Positions 24,466 through 34,242 of a DNA stretch of 57,407 nt are shown here, piece after piece. Position numbers and translations under genes: made by a program. Under the pieces are notes generated by a model that saw only the letters and a list, made by a program, of their open reading frames with translations, ran no database searches and was not told where the DNA came from. How positions within the stretch are numbered: position 1 is the stretch's first letter; each line of letters begins with the position of its first letter. The DNA comes from Acidihalobacter_A sp037381185. Lineage in GTDB: Bacteria; Pseudomonadota; Gammaproteobacteria; DSM-5130; Acidihalobacteraceae. The stretch is taken from positions 1-57,407 of the forward strand of contig NZ_JARRQY010000013.1 of NCBI RefSeq assembly GCF_037381185.1. The letters are read 5' to 3'.

Positions 24466-25603
24466 GGGCCTGGTGTGGCTGCTGATCGCCGTCGTTCTCG
24501 CAGTTGGCGCGGCGGGAGGCGTGTATTGGTTCAACAACAATTTCGTACTCGCTTCCCGCACGGTACGCGGCGGCTACGGCGAGGCGGCTTTGCGCGATCC
24601 GTTCCTGGCGGCCGAACGTCTGATCAGGCGGCTCGGTGGACAGTCCGGCAGCATTGGCGGGACGGGCCTGTGGCGCAAGCTGCCGCCGCCAGACGGCGTG
24701 CTCGTCATCGATCGCTTCGGGAACGTGCTGGACCCGCGCCGGCAGCAGGCGTTTCGGAACTGGGTCACCGCGGGCGGCAGGCTGGTGGTGGTGGCGAACA
24801 GCTCGCTGCTGGTACGGCGCGGGGTGCGGTCCAAGGGGTTTCTGGCGGCCCTGGGGGTGCGCCTGAAGCTGGCCCGCTACGATTCGAAACACAAGCCGCC
24901 GGAGACCGTCGCGATGCACTTCGCCGACTACCCACAGGCGGTGCACGTGCATCTCAGCCCTCTCCGCTATCTGGAAGACCGCAGCGGCAAGGCGACGGCG
25001 GCGGTGCGCTGGGAAAAGGGCTACGGCCTGCTGCAATACCGCCTGGGCAAGGGCGTGGTCACGGTGCTGAGCGACATCGGCTTTATCACCAACCGCCAGA
25101 TCGGCAGACACGACCACGCCCTGGCCTTGGCGTTGTTGCTGGATTTGCCGCGCCATCCCCACGTCTGGTTCGTCCGCGACGTGAAAATGCCTTCGCTAGC
25201 GACGCTGATCTGGCAGCGTGCGCCGGCCGCCGTCGTCGCGGCGGCGTTGCTGATTTTTCTATGGCTGTGGTCGCTGGGTGGCCGGCTGGGACCGTTGCTG
25301 CCGCCTGCGCAGCGGCCGCGGCGCGACCTCGGCGAGCACCTCGAGGCGGGGGCCAACTACCTGTGGCGCCTGGACAAGGCGCAGCGCTTGTTCAGCGCCC
25401 ATCAGCGGCGGCTGGAACAGCAGTGGCTGCACAAGCACTACGCGCTGCGCGCGATGACCCGCGAGCAGCGCTGCGCCTGGATCGCCGACCGTACCGGACT
25501 CGCGCCGGATGTGGTGGACGAGGCGCTGTACGGTGAATACCGCGGGGAACGCGAGTTCGTCGAACTGACCCGCCATCTTCAGGTTCTGGAGATGGCTTTG
25601 TAG
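24458..25603 (+). CDS. DUF4350 domain membrane protein
   Basis: A 381-aa protein with an N-terminal anchor (LVWLLIAVVLAVGAAGGVYWF), a periplasmic DUF4350-like region (residues ~45-220: LAAERLIRRLGG, GVLVIDRFGNVLDPRRQQAF, WVTAGGRLVVVANSSLL) and a second membrane segment near 255. A basic cytoplasmic tail follows. It overlaps the DUF4129 gene by 8 bp and precedes moxR by 21 bp. In such clusters the region may sense or scaffold at the membrane, but no activity is known to me. Confidence 0.82.
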   Translation: MRKGLVWLLIAVVLAVGAAGGVYWFNNNFVLASRTVRGGYGEAALRDPFLAAERLIRRLGGQSGSIGGTGLWRKLPPPDGVLVIDRFGNVLDPRRQQAFRNWVTAGGRLVVVANSSLLVRRGVRSKGFLAALGVRLKLARYDSKHKPPETVAMHFADYPQAVHVHLSPLRYLEDRSGKATAAVRWEKGYGLLQYRLGKGVVTVLSDIGFITNRQIGRHDHALALALLLDLPRHPHVWFVRDVKMPSLATLIWQRAPAAVVAAALLIFLWLWSLGGRLGPLLPPAQRPRRDLGEHLEAGANYLWRLDKAQRLFSAHQRRLEQQWLHKHYALRAMTREQRCAWIADRTGLAPDVVDEALYGEYRGEREFVELTRHLQVLEMAL

Positions 25604-25624
25604 AACGAGCCCAAGGATCAAACG

Positions 25625-26604
<980 letters not shown>

Positions 26605-26608
<4 letters not shown>

Positions 26609-27915
26609 GATTCGCCCCCGGCCCGCGGCTGATCCAGGCAACGCTGGCATGGACGGCGCTGGGCGTGGCCGGCGCGTGGTGGCGTGACGGGCTGATCCTG
26701 TGGCAGGTGGTGGCTGTGTTGCTGGGAGCCGTGGCGTTCGCCGACTGGTGGCGCCTGAGAGCGTTGCCCACGCCGCAGATCGTACGGGGCATAGCGCGCA
26801 ACCTGCCGGTGGCGGTCTGGTCTACGGTTGGCCTGAGCGTACGCAACGACGGATCGCAGCCGATCGGCTTCGATCTGCACGACCTGCATCCGCCTGAATT
26901 CGAGGTGCGCGGCATGCCGCTGAGTGCGCGCCTGGAATCCGGGCAGGAAGTGGACATCCGCTACCAGCTCAAGCCGCCCACACGTGGCGCTTTCCAACTC
27001 TTGGGAACGGATATCCGCGTCTTCTCGCCGTGGGGGCTGTGGCGGGAGCGGCGCCGTGCCGGCGAGGCCCGCGAGCTGCGCGTCTATCCGAATTTCGCCG
27101 AGATCGCCAACTACACGCTGCTGGGTACCGACAACCGTTTGGCTGAGATAGGCGTGCGGCGCCGGCAGCGGCGCGGAGAGGGCAACGAGTTCCACCAGCT
27201 GCGCGAGTACTATCCGGGCGACTCGCTGCACAAGATCGACTGGAAGGCGACGTCGCGCTATCGCAAGCTGATTTCACGCGAATACCAGGACGAACGCGAC
27301 CAGCAGATACTGTTTCTGGTCGATTGCGGGCGACGCATGCACCATGCGGACGCCGAACGGGTCCACCTGGACGAGGCGCTGAACGCGATGCTGCTGCTGG
27401 CCTACGTATCGCTGCGCCAGGGGGACGCGGTTGGTTTCATGGCCTTTGGCGGAGTGCGGCGCTGGTTTGCGCCCCGCAAGGGGCCGCATGTGGTGACCGG
27501 ATTGCTCAACGCCACCTATGACCTTCGTTCGACTACCGACGTTGCCGACTACCGGGTGGCGGCCGGCGAGTTGATGGCGCTGCAGCGACGGCGCGCGTTG
27601 ATCGTGGTGTTGACCAACACTCGCGACGAGGACCATGCTGATCTGGAAGCGGCGGTGCGGGCGATGCGCAGCCGACATCTGGTGGTCGTGGCCGATCTGC
27701 GTGAGACGTTGTTGGACGAGTTGGGCGTGAGTCCGGTCGCCTCGCTGGAGCAGGCGCTGCGTTTTCACGCGGCGGAGGAATACCTGATGCGGCGCCGCCA
27801 AAGCCATGAGCGGCTCAGCTATCACGGTGCCCGGGTGTTGGATGTGGCGCCCGGTGAGCTGCCGGTGGCTTTGGTGAATCAGTATCTGGCGATCAAGCGG
27901 GGCGGGGTGCTGTGA
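26605..27915 (+). CDS. DUF58 domain protein, MoxR partner
   Basis: A 436-aa protein with an N-terminal hydrophobic region (residues ~15-50), a beta-rich middle part and the DUF58 signature RRGEGNEFHQLREYYPGD followed by KIDWKATSRYRKLISREY (about residues 190-230). The following ILFLVDCGRRM is a degenerate VWA metal-site start: DxGxx rather than DxSxS. It is the last gene of the seven-gene operon and is followed by a large inverted repeat. Likely membrane-attached partner of the MoxR ATPase. Confidence 0.9.
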
Positions 27916-27928
27916 GTATGAGGCTGTT

Positions 27929-28020
27929 TTTCGGGCGCGAATCAGCGTTTCCAGTATTGATCCTGCTTGGGCGCGTCACCTCGATTGATCTGAACTCCAA
28001 ACGCTGATTCGCGCCCGAAA
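27929..28020. repeat. Large inverted repeat with 22-bp perfect arms
   Basis: Arms 27929-27950 and 27999-28020 are exact reverse complements; the left arm starts TTTCGGGCGCGAATC and ends AGCGTTT. The 48-nt loop contains two related TTGATC copies (TATTGATCCTG, GATTGATCTGA). It sits 14 bp after the MoxR/DUF58 operon. It could be a bidirectional terminator-like structure or a small MITE-like element. The gap to 28186 holds no gene I can support. Confidence 0.85.
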
Positions 28021-28186
28021 GGGCCTCAGCGCCAACAATTGAGAGCAGGTTTCACTGCATGGCGAACAGAAGCCACACATCTCGGATCGTGCCCGAAACC
28101 GGCCTTACTAGCCTAACGATGAACCTGCGGCTCTGCGCACTGGCTAACGCCAAAAACGAACCCCGACAGCCAACCCAAACCGAGCC

Positions 28187-28684
28187 TCAACCACCACCTT
28201 CATCCCTCGGCCCGATAGCCTGCAAACTCCCATCAACTATCCGATAAGCCTGCCCAAACCCACGCACGAAACGCCCCGCCTTCGGCATCAACCGAAACAA
28301 GCGGAAATCCGGCAGGTTGCGAAGCAGGTCGATCACGGCACCGAAACGTTCGCCAAACCGGACCAGACAAGCGTCCCAGTCGGCCGTGCCGCGCTCGATC
28401 TCCTCCACCGCACACGTGTGGCTGAGTCGGCGGCGGGCGAAGATCTGCAACGCGTCGGATTCGTCCTCCACCAGCAGGATGCCGATGGGGCGTCCCGATG
28501 CGAGGTGGGCGGTGTGCGGCGACAGGCTGCTGACGAACACGTGATAGCGATTCTGGGCGTCGCGGACGAAAGGCGCGGGACTGGCCTGCGGTGTGCCGGC
28601 GGTGTCCGTCGTGGCGAGGATCAGCGAGCGGCAGCTATTGCGCAGCGCGTCCAGTTCCGCTTCCGGCTGAGGGTCGTGCGGCAC
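28187..28684 (-). CDS. HugZ/pyridoxamine-oxidase-fold protein
   Basis: A 165-aa split-barrel protein. LRNSCRSLILATTDTAGTPQASPAPFVRD and FVSSLSPHTAHLASGRPIGILLVEDE are typical of the HugZ/HutZ group of the pyridoxamine 5'-phosphate oxidase superfamily, which includes heme-degrading enzymes. The C-terminal FRLFRLMPKAGRFVRGFGQAYRI also fits. It ends before the extra C-terminal domain that many HugZ proteins have, so heme oxygenase activity is only a suggestion. It starts 5 bp after the stop of the Kdo-transferase-like gene, forming a two-gene unit. Confidence 0.85.
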   Translation of the reverse strand: MPHDPQPEAELDALRNSCRSLILATTDTAGTPQASPAPFVRDAQNRYHVFVSSLSPHTAHLASGRPIGILLVEDESDALQIFARRRLSHTCAVEEIERGTADWDACLVRFGERFGAVIDLLRNLPDFRLFRLMPKAGRFVRGFGQAYRIVDGSLQAIGPRDEGGG

Positions 28685-28689
28685 GCCGC

Positions 28690-29292
28690 TCAGCCTCCGC
28701 GCTGTTCCAGCCAGGCTTGGGCCTTCGTGGCGAGTTCGGAGGCGGCTTCGGGATCGCCCAGCAGTTCGCGCGCAGCTTCGGCCAATCCTTCGACGTCGTC
28801 GGCGGCGCGGACCACGCCGGCCTCGACGGCGGCCTTGACGGTCGGATCCTGACGGTGCGGGCCGACCAGCACCGGTTTGCCGGCGAGGATAGGGGTGACC
28901 AGATCGGGAGTGGTCGTGCTGTCCGCGCCCAGCGTGCCGCCGGGGACGACGAGTCCGGCGCAGGCGTAGAAATCGCGCACCGGCTCGGCTTCCTCGATGA
29001 AATAGACGCGGTTGTTCTTGGGTACCTTGGAGGTGAACAGGCGGCTGTGGCGTATCGTGGGCAGGCTGTACTTGATGGCTTCGCGGTAGACCGGCTCGTA
29101 GCGCTCGGGGTCGGCGGGGGTGATCATCATGATGGCGGTTTGCTTGCGCAGAATCTCGAACAGCAGGCCGTAAGCCCTGGCTTCCTCGTCTTCGCTGCCG
29201 GTGCGAGGCACGTAGAAGACCCAGTGATTGCGGTCATGGAATTCCTGGAAGCGTTCACACAAACTGGTGTCGGGGGTGTACTCCGGCAGCAT
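28690..29292 (-). CDS. GT-B glycosyltransferase C-lobe homologue (KdtA/WaaA C-terminal-like)
   Basis: A 200-aa protein. NHWVFYVPRTGSEDEEARAYGLLFEIL, MMITPADPERYEPVYREAI, LVVPGGTLGADSTTTPDLVT and GKPVLVGPHRQDPTV follow the order and spacing of the C-terminal nucleotide-sugar lobe of Kdo transferase (WaaA, ~425 aa). The N-terminal acceptor lobe and membrane anchor are missing. Upstream sequence shows no frameshifted remains of it, so it seems to be a stand-alone C-lobe. It pairs with the HugZ-like gene. Catalysis alone seems unlikely; binding or regulation is possible. Confidence 0.6.
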   Translation of the reverse strand: MLPEYTPDTSLCERFQEFHDRNHWVFYVPRTGSEDEEARAYGLLFEILRKQTAIMMITPADPERYEPVYREAIKYSLPTIRHSRLFTSKVPKNNRVYFIEEAEPVRDFYACAGLVVPGGTLGADSTTTPDLVTPILAGKPVLVGPHRQDPTVKAAVEAGVVRAADDVEGLAEAARELLGDPEAASELATKAQAWLEQRGG

Positions 29293-29430
29293 GTCGGGGC
29301 TCCGAAAGGTTGGGTGGCGGAAATCTCGAGAACGCAGTGTACCGGTTTGCGCGGGGCAATCCAGACAGCCGTGGTTCGCGACGGGCGCTTGCTACAATCG
29401 CCGCGGGGTCGGATGCTGGGGAAGGACTGA

Positions 29431-30093
29431 ATGCTGCGCAGCAGTCTGTTGATCGTGCTGGGCTTGCTGGTGGCGGCGTTGGGGGCGTCCGTTTGGTTGT
29501 TGCACGGCCAGCGCCCGGCGGCGCGCGATCTGCCGTGGAAGGTGGAGATTCTGCCCGACGGCGGTTCGAAAGTGTTCGGCGTTACGCTGGGGCAGACCAC
29601 GGCACGCGAGCTGAGCCGGCGCCTCAAGACGTTTCCGCGGATTGCCCTGTTCGTTTCCAGCGGAGGGCGACGTAGTCTCGAGGTCTATTTCGGCAATGTT
29701 TCTCTGGGACTGTTCGAGGCGAAGCTGGATGTGGTGCTGAGAGCCTCGCCGGCGCAGCTGGCGGCGTTTGAACGACATGCGGTGGGGCGCAAGCCGATGC
29801 CCAGCGGCGCGTATCGCCTGGCGTTGACCGAGGCCGACACCGCGGCGGCCTTCGGCCTGCCGATCGCGGAGCTGGTTTACGCACCCGGCGTTCGCTATAC
29901 CGACGAGCTGGTGCTGGGTTCGTTCGGCAAGCCGGCGCAGCGCGTGCGTTTGCGTGGCGGCGGGAGCTACTGGCTGTATCCTGGGCGGGGGTTGGTCATG
30001 TTGCGTGGTACGCGCGGCGCGGCGGTGCTGCACTACACGGCACCGGCCGATTTCGGACGGCTGCGCAAGCGGATCGAAGAACAGGCGGAGTAG
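29431..30093 (+). CDS. Hypothetical membrane-anchored protein next to ycgN
   Basis: A 220-aa protein with an N-terminal signal anchor (LLIVLGLLVAALGASVWLL) followed by a periplasmic domain with no Cys. KVFGVTLGQTTARELSRRL recalls small repeat domains in envelope proteins that start FGVxLG. It lies 5 bp before ycgN on the same strand and 138 bp from the divergent WaaA-like gene. Function unknown. Confidence 0.75.
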   Translation: MLRSSLLIVLGLLVAALGASVWLLHGQRPAARDLPWKVEILPDGGSKVFGVTLGQTTARELSRRLKTFPRIALFVSSGGRRSLEVYFGNVSLGLFEAKLDVVLRASPAQLAAFERHAVGRKPMPSGAYRLALTEADTAAAFGLPIAELVYAPGVRYTDELVLGSFGKPAQRVRLRGGGSYWLYPGRGLVMLRGTRGAAVLHYTAPADFGRLRKRIEEQAE

Positions 30094-30098
30094 GATTG

Positions 30099-30533
30099 AT
30101 GGATGCTTTCTGGCGACGCAAGACCTTGAGCGAGATGACGCGCGAGGAATGGGAGTCGTTGTGCGACGGTTGTGGGCGCTGCTGCCTGCACAAACTCGAG
30201 GACGAGGACAGCGGTGAGCTGTATTTCACCAATCTGGCCTGCCGCCTGCTCGATCGGGATACCTGCCGCTGCAGCGATTACGCGCAGCGCTTCCAGCGCG
30301 TGCCGGACTGCATTTCCCTGCGCGCCGAGGATGTGCGCAAGTTCGCCTGGCTGCCGTCGACCTGTGCCTACCGGTTGCTTGCCGAGGAGCGCGAGCTGCC
30401 CGAATGGCATCCGTTGCTGACCGGCGACCCGAACAGCGTGCACCGCGCCGGGGTGTCGGCGCGAGGACGCTGCGTGAGCGAAACGGATGCGGCGGATGAT
30501 ATCGAAGAGCATATCGTTGACTGGCCGCGTTGA
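30099..30533 (+). CDS. ycgN: YcgN family cysteine-cluster protein (UPF0260)
   Basis: A 144-aa protein with the UPF0260 cysteine pattern: LCDGCGRCCLHKL near residue 22, CRLLDRDTCRCSDY near 50, and later CISL, CAYRLL and GRCVSE. The C-terminal PEWHPLLTGDPNSVHRAGVS is also a family hallmark. It may bind zinc or an iron-sulfur cluster; no reaction is established. I use ATG 30099, as the preceding TTG adds only one residue. Confidence 0.93.
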   Translation: MDAFWRRKTLSEMTREEWESLCDGCGRCCLHKLEDEDSGELYFTNLACRLLDRDTCRCSDYAQRFQRVPDCISLRAEDVRKFAWLPSTCAYRLLAEERELPEWHPLLTGDPNSVHRAGVSARGRCVSETDAADDIEEHIVDWPR

Positions 30534-30548
30534 CCGGGAGATGGATCG

Positions 30549-31529
30549 ATGAGTAGACGTACGGCGGTCGTGGGCGCGGGTTTGGCCGGAGTGGTCTGCG
30601 CCCTGGATTTGAGTGCTTCGCGCGAGGTCGAGCTGTTCGAGCGCGAGTTGCATCCGGGCGGGCGTCTGGCGGCCTGCCGCGGCGGTGGTTTCGAGTTCGA
30701 TTGCGGCGCACCGTATTTCATGGCGATGGCGCCGGAGTTTCGCGAGCGTCTGCGCGATTGGCTGATGGAAGACTTTCTCGCGCGTTGGGAAGGCTGGGCG
30801 GTCGAACTCGACAACGGCAATCTGCTCACGCGCGATCCGGGAGCGACGCGGTACGTCGGCGTGCCGAGCATGGCGGCGCTGGCGGGAAAGCTGGCGTCGC
30901 TCCTCGAGCTGAGGACCGGCGTGGATGTGACACAACTGTCGCGCGAGGCGGACGGCTGGTGGCTGATCGACGCGATGCAGCAGCGCCATGGCCCGTTTTC
31001 CGAAGTGATTTGCGCCACGCCGCCGGCCGATGCTGCGCGGCTGCTGGAGGCGCACGCGCCGGAGTTGGCGCAGCGGGCTCGGGCGGTGACGATGCGTCCG
31101 CGCTGGGTGGCGATGCTGGGCTTCGACGATGCCCTGGCGGCACCTTTTGATTCGGCGCACGTCGAAGGAGGGGCCTTGGCCTGGTGCGGGCGCAACAGCG
31201 CCAAACCCGGGCGTGTGGCGCGCGAGGCCTGGGTGCTGCTGGCCAATCCGGAATGGAGCGAAGCGCATGCGAACGCGCAGGAAGGCGTCGTGATCGAGGC
31301 CTTGTCGCAGGCTTTTGCCACGGCCTTGGGCGTGGACGTGCGCGCGGCGGTGTCGCTGGCGCGTTTCTGGGATGCCGCCGAGCCGATCAACCCGCTGGGC
31401 GATCCGTTTCTGGCCGACGAGGAGCTGAAGCTGTATGCCTGCGGCGACTGGTGTGTGGCGCCGCGTGTCGAGGGGGCGTTTCTAAGCGCCGCCGCGCTGG
31501 CGGCGGCGCTGGATGGCACTGAGTTCTAG
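30549..31529 (+). CDS. Renalase-like FAD-dependent oxidoreductase
   Basis: A 326-aa flavoprotein. The N-terminal Rossmann motif is AVVGAGLAGVVCALDL, with the acidic strand end ELFERELHPGGRLA. FEFDCGAPYFMA and the C-terminal YACGDWCVAPRVEGAFLSAAAL complete the FAD fold of the NAD(P)-binding amine oxidase/renalase-like group. Bacterial renalases oxidise misreduced dihydronicotinamides; whether this one does is unknown. It begins 15 bp after ycgN in the same direction and is likely cotranscribed. Confidence 0.88.
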   Translation: MSRRTAVVGAGLAGVVCALDLSASREVELFERELHPGGRLAACRGGGFEFDCGAPYFMAMAPEFRERLRDWLMEDFLARWEGWAVELDNGNLLTRDPGATRYVGVPSMAALAGKLASLLELRTGVDVTQLSREADGWWLIDAMQQRHGPFSEVICATPPADAARLLEAHAPELAQRARAVTMRPRWVAMLGFDDALAAPFDSAHVEGGALAWCGRNSAKPGRVAREAWVLLANPEWSEAHANAQEGVVIEALSQAFATALGVDVRAAVSLARFWDAAEPINPLGDPFLADEELKLYACGDWCVAPRVEGAFLSAAALAAALDGTEF

Positions 31530-31545
31530 AGTTTTCGTATGGACG

Positions 31546-32220
31546 TCAGGCGCTTGTCGCCGGTGCCAGGATGCTCGCCGCATAGTCGCCGTGTTCGCGC
31601 AGATAGTCCGCGAACAGTTCGGGAAAGTCGTCGACCACCGATTTGTGTACCTCCGGCAGCGCGAGCAGGGCGTCGGACCAGGCGCGTAGGCGCGGGAAGT
31701 CCTCCGCCGGCATGAGGTCGGCATGTTCGCGCAGCAAAGCGTAGCGCATGAATAGCGGCGCGTAGGCGGCGTCCACCAGTGACAGCTCGGCGCCGTTGAA
31801 GTAGGGGCCGTCGCCGAGTATGGCTTCGACCTTGGCGAGGTTGCGATGCGCGCGCTCCAGAACTTCGTCCCAGGTTTCCTCGTCCTTGGCGGTGGTGAGC
31901 TGGTACTGGTCGACGATGCATTGTTCGCCGAACTGGATCCAGCCGCGGTTCCTGGCGCGTAGCAGCGGATCCTCGGGGCTCAGCGAGTCGGGCGTGACGT
32001 CGTCGATGAATTCGTTGATGATCGCCGACTCGAACAGTACGGTGTCGTCGTCCACGCGCAGCGCAGGAACCTTGCCGAAGGGCGAGATTTCCAGAAACCA
32101 GGCCGGCGGTTCGGCGAGTTCGATGTAGGTGATGTCGAAGGGCGCGTTTTTGTGCAGCAGCGTGATCACGCTGCGCTGAACGAAAGGACAGAGTTTGAAA
32201 CTGATCAGTTCCAGGCGCAT
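31546..32220 (-). CDS. Glutathione S-transferase family protein
   Basis: A 224-aa protein. The N-terminal thioredoxin-fold domain carries LISFKLCPFVQRSVITLLHK (a CPF motif close to omega/beta class), PFGKVPALRVDDD and a glutathione-binding ESAIINEFID. The C-terminal helical domain begins near residue 88. The start at 32220 is 42 bp from the divergent hslR start, so they share a promoter region. Substrate unknown. Confidence 0.92.
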   Translation of the reverse strand: MRLELISFKLCPFVQRSVITLLHKNAPFDITYIELAEPPAWFLEISPFGKVPALRVDDDTVLFESAIINEFIDDVTPDSLSPEDPLLRARNRGWIQFGEQCIVDQYQLTTAKDEETWDEVLERAHRNLAKVEAILGDGPYFNGAELSLVDAAYAPLFMRYALLREHADLMPAEDFPRLRAWSDALLALPEVHKSVVDDFPELFADYLREHGDYAASILAPATSA

Positions 32221-32262
32221 GAGTATCTCCGGGTATATCGTGTCCGCGATCGGGAGGCGCGC

Positions 32263-32661
32263 ATGACGGCGGTCGATGCGGAGGCCGGAATGCGGCTCGA
32301 CAAGTGGTTGTGGGCGGCGCGGTTTTTCAAGACCCGCAGCCTCGCCACGCAGGCGGTCAACGGCGGCAAGGTACATCTGAACGGCGCCCGGGTAAAGCCG
32401 TCGCGCTTGCTGCGCTCCGGTGACGAGCTGACCATTCAGCGTGGTACGGAGCGCTACGAGGTCGAAGTGCTCGGCCTGGCGGCGCAACGCCGCCCTGCCG
32501 CCGAGGCGCAGAAGCTTTATGCCGAGAGCGAGGCCAGTCGACGCGCACGCGAGGACCTGCGCGAGCAGCGCCGTTTGCAGCGCGAGGCCGAGCCGGTGCC
32601 GGCGCGCCGACCGGACAAACGCCAGCGTCGTCAGATCCGACATTTCCGCGAGCGCGACTGA
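32263..32661 (+). CDS. hslR: Ribosome-associated heat shock protein Hsp15
   Basis: A 132-aa protein; E. coli Hsp15 is 133 aa. The S4 RNA-binding domain spans residues ~10-70: MRLDKWLWAARFFKTRSLA, then GGKVHLNGARVKPSRLLRSGDEL. A highly basic C-terminal tail follows (RRPDKRQRRQIRHFRERD). Hsp15 binds stalled 50S subunits carrying nascent chains and helps recycle them. ATG 32263 follows cgggagg; upstream in-frame starts would overlap the GST gene. Confidence 0.95.
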   Translation: MTAVDAEAGMRLDKWLWAARFFKTRSLATQAVNGGKVHLNGARVKPSRLLRSGDELTIQRGTERYEVEVLGLAAQRRPAAEAQKLYAESEASRRAREDLREQRRLQREAEPVPARRPDKRQRRQIRHFRERD

Positions 32662-32675
32662 GCGCCTCGGCTCCC

Positions 32676-33893
32676 TTAGCTCGCCGGCTTGCTGTGCCAT
32701 TCGGTAAGCCAGAAGAGCAGCGCGACCAACGCGAATCCCATGCACAGCACGCACACGCCGCGCCAGCCGTAGAACTGGTAAAGCCAGGCCGACAGCGACG
32801 AGCCGACGGCACCGCCCAGGAAGAAGCTGGTCATGTACGCGGTGGTGATGCGGCTGCGCGCCTCGGGGCGCAGACGGTAGATCTCGCTCTGGTTGGTGAT
32901 CTGCGTGCCCTGCATGCCCAGGTCCATGAGCGCCACGCCAATGATCATGGCGATCAAAGATTCGCTGCCGACGTCCATCAGCCAGAAGGAAAACAGCACG
33001 GTGGCGAGGAAGGCGCCGGTGGTGGCGCGCGACCAGCCGCGGTCGGCCATGCGTCCGGCCGCCGAGGCGCTGAGTGCTCCGACCGCGCCGATCAGGCCGA
33101 AGGCGCCGATCAGGCTGTCGCTGTATCCATAGGGCGGACGGCTGAGCAGGAAGGGCAGGCAGGTCCATAGCGCGCTGAAAGTGGCGAACATCGCCGCGCC
33201 GTAGACGATACGCCTGCGCAGTACCGGTTCCTCGCGCAACAGAGGCAATACCGATACCAGCAATTCGGGATAGGAAAGCCGACGCTGGCTGTGCACGTCG
33301 GGCAGCATGCGCCACAGCACGCCAGCCTGTGCCAGCATCAACACGGCGGCTGCCCAGAATACGGCGCGCCAGCCGGCCGCATCGGCGAGAAAGCCGGATG
33401 CCGTGCGCGCCAGCAGAATGCCCATCAGCAGGCCGCTCATGACCTGCCCCACCACGCGGCCGCGGTTGTAGTCCTGTGCCAGAGTGGCGGCGAAGGGCAC
33501 CAGGATCATGGCAACCACCGATGTCGTGCCCACGGCCAGCGAGGCGGCGAGGAAGACCCTGATGTCCGGCGATTCGGCGGCGACGGCGAGCGCGACGGCC
33601 GTGCCCAGCATGATGGTGACGATCAGTCTGCGGCGGTTGAGGACATCGCCTAGAGGCACGAGGACTACCAGGCCCAGCGCATAGCCGAGCTGGGTCAGGG
33701 TGACGATCAGGCCGGCAGTGCCGGTGCTTACTCCGAAGGTGTGCGCCAGGGTGTCGAGCAGTGGTTGCGCGTAGTAGAGGTTGGCCACTGCAATGCCGCA
33801 CGCGACTGCCATGATGGCGACCAGGGAACCCTCGAGGACGAACGTGTCCGTCGTGGTTTCGTCGACGGCGTCTTCGTTGCCTTCAGTACGCAT
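32676..33893 (-). CDS. MFS transporter
   Basis: A 405-aa protein with ~12 hydrophobic segments and the MFS loop 2-3 pattern LVVLVPLGDVLNRRRLIVTIM. The general form resembles YnfM/sugar-efflux-type exporters. A ribosome site (aaaggaa) lies 7 nt before the ATG. It points away from the ABC operon that starts at 34243. Substrate cannot be deduced. Confidence 0.9.
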   Translation of the reverse strand: MRTEGNEDAVDETTTDTFVLEGSLVAIMAVACGIAVANLYYAQPLLDTLAHTFGVSTGTAGLIVTLTQLGYALGLVVLVPLGDVLNRRRLIVTIMLGTAVALAVAAESPDIRVFLAASLAVGTTSVVAMILVPFAATLAQDYNRGRVVGQVMSGLLMGILLARTASGFLADAAGWRAVFWAAAVLMLAQAGVLWRMLPDVHSQRRLSYPELLVSVLPLLREEPVLRRRIVYGAAMFATFSALWTCLPFLLSRPPYGYSDSLIGAFGLIGAVGALSASAAGRMADRGWSRATTGAFLATVLFSFWLMDVGSESLIAMIIGVALMDLGMQGTQITNQSEIYRLRPEARSRITTAYMTSFFLGGAVGSSLSAWLYQFYGWRGVCVLCMGFALVALLFWLTEWHSKPAS

Positions 33894-34242
33894 TCTGCGT
33901 TCCTTTGATTTTGATGGCGACGGCGACGCGCTCTCAGGTGTGCTGCCGCGCAGTAGGTGGTGCGAGTCAGGTGTGGGCCGAGGATGGGGTCGGCGCGCCG
34001 GTGCTGCGACGCGCCGTCGCTTGGGCCCGGAAATTCGTAATTCTGCGAAGTGAGCTGCAATTATAGGGAAATGCCGTGTGTGGTGCGGTCAGTGCGGTTC
34101 GAGTCGAGGAGCAAAGCGGGTCGGCGTGTGCGCGATGATTTGTGCGAGGGGAACTTTGGCGGGTGAATGGGGTCCACCGCGTGTAACGAATTCGGGCCTT
34201 CAAGGTGCGGATTACTAGAACGGTAGACAGGAGAGAGAACTT
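33894..34242. other. Intergenic region between divergent transporter genes
   Basis: A 349-bp gap. A minus-strand TATAAT (34060-34065) could be a -10 for the MFS gene with a long leader. The right end carries the ribosome site ggagagag for the ABC binding-protein gene. GC-rich complementary segments (GGCGCGCC around 33992) look incidental. No gene or riboswitch recognised. Confidence 0.5.

Noticed and set aside
32221..33801. Long minus-strand extension upstream of the GST gene, giving a 751-aa fusion
   Set aside because: The extension is a frame shadow of the MFS and hslR genes; only the last 224 residues are a real GST.
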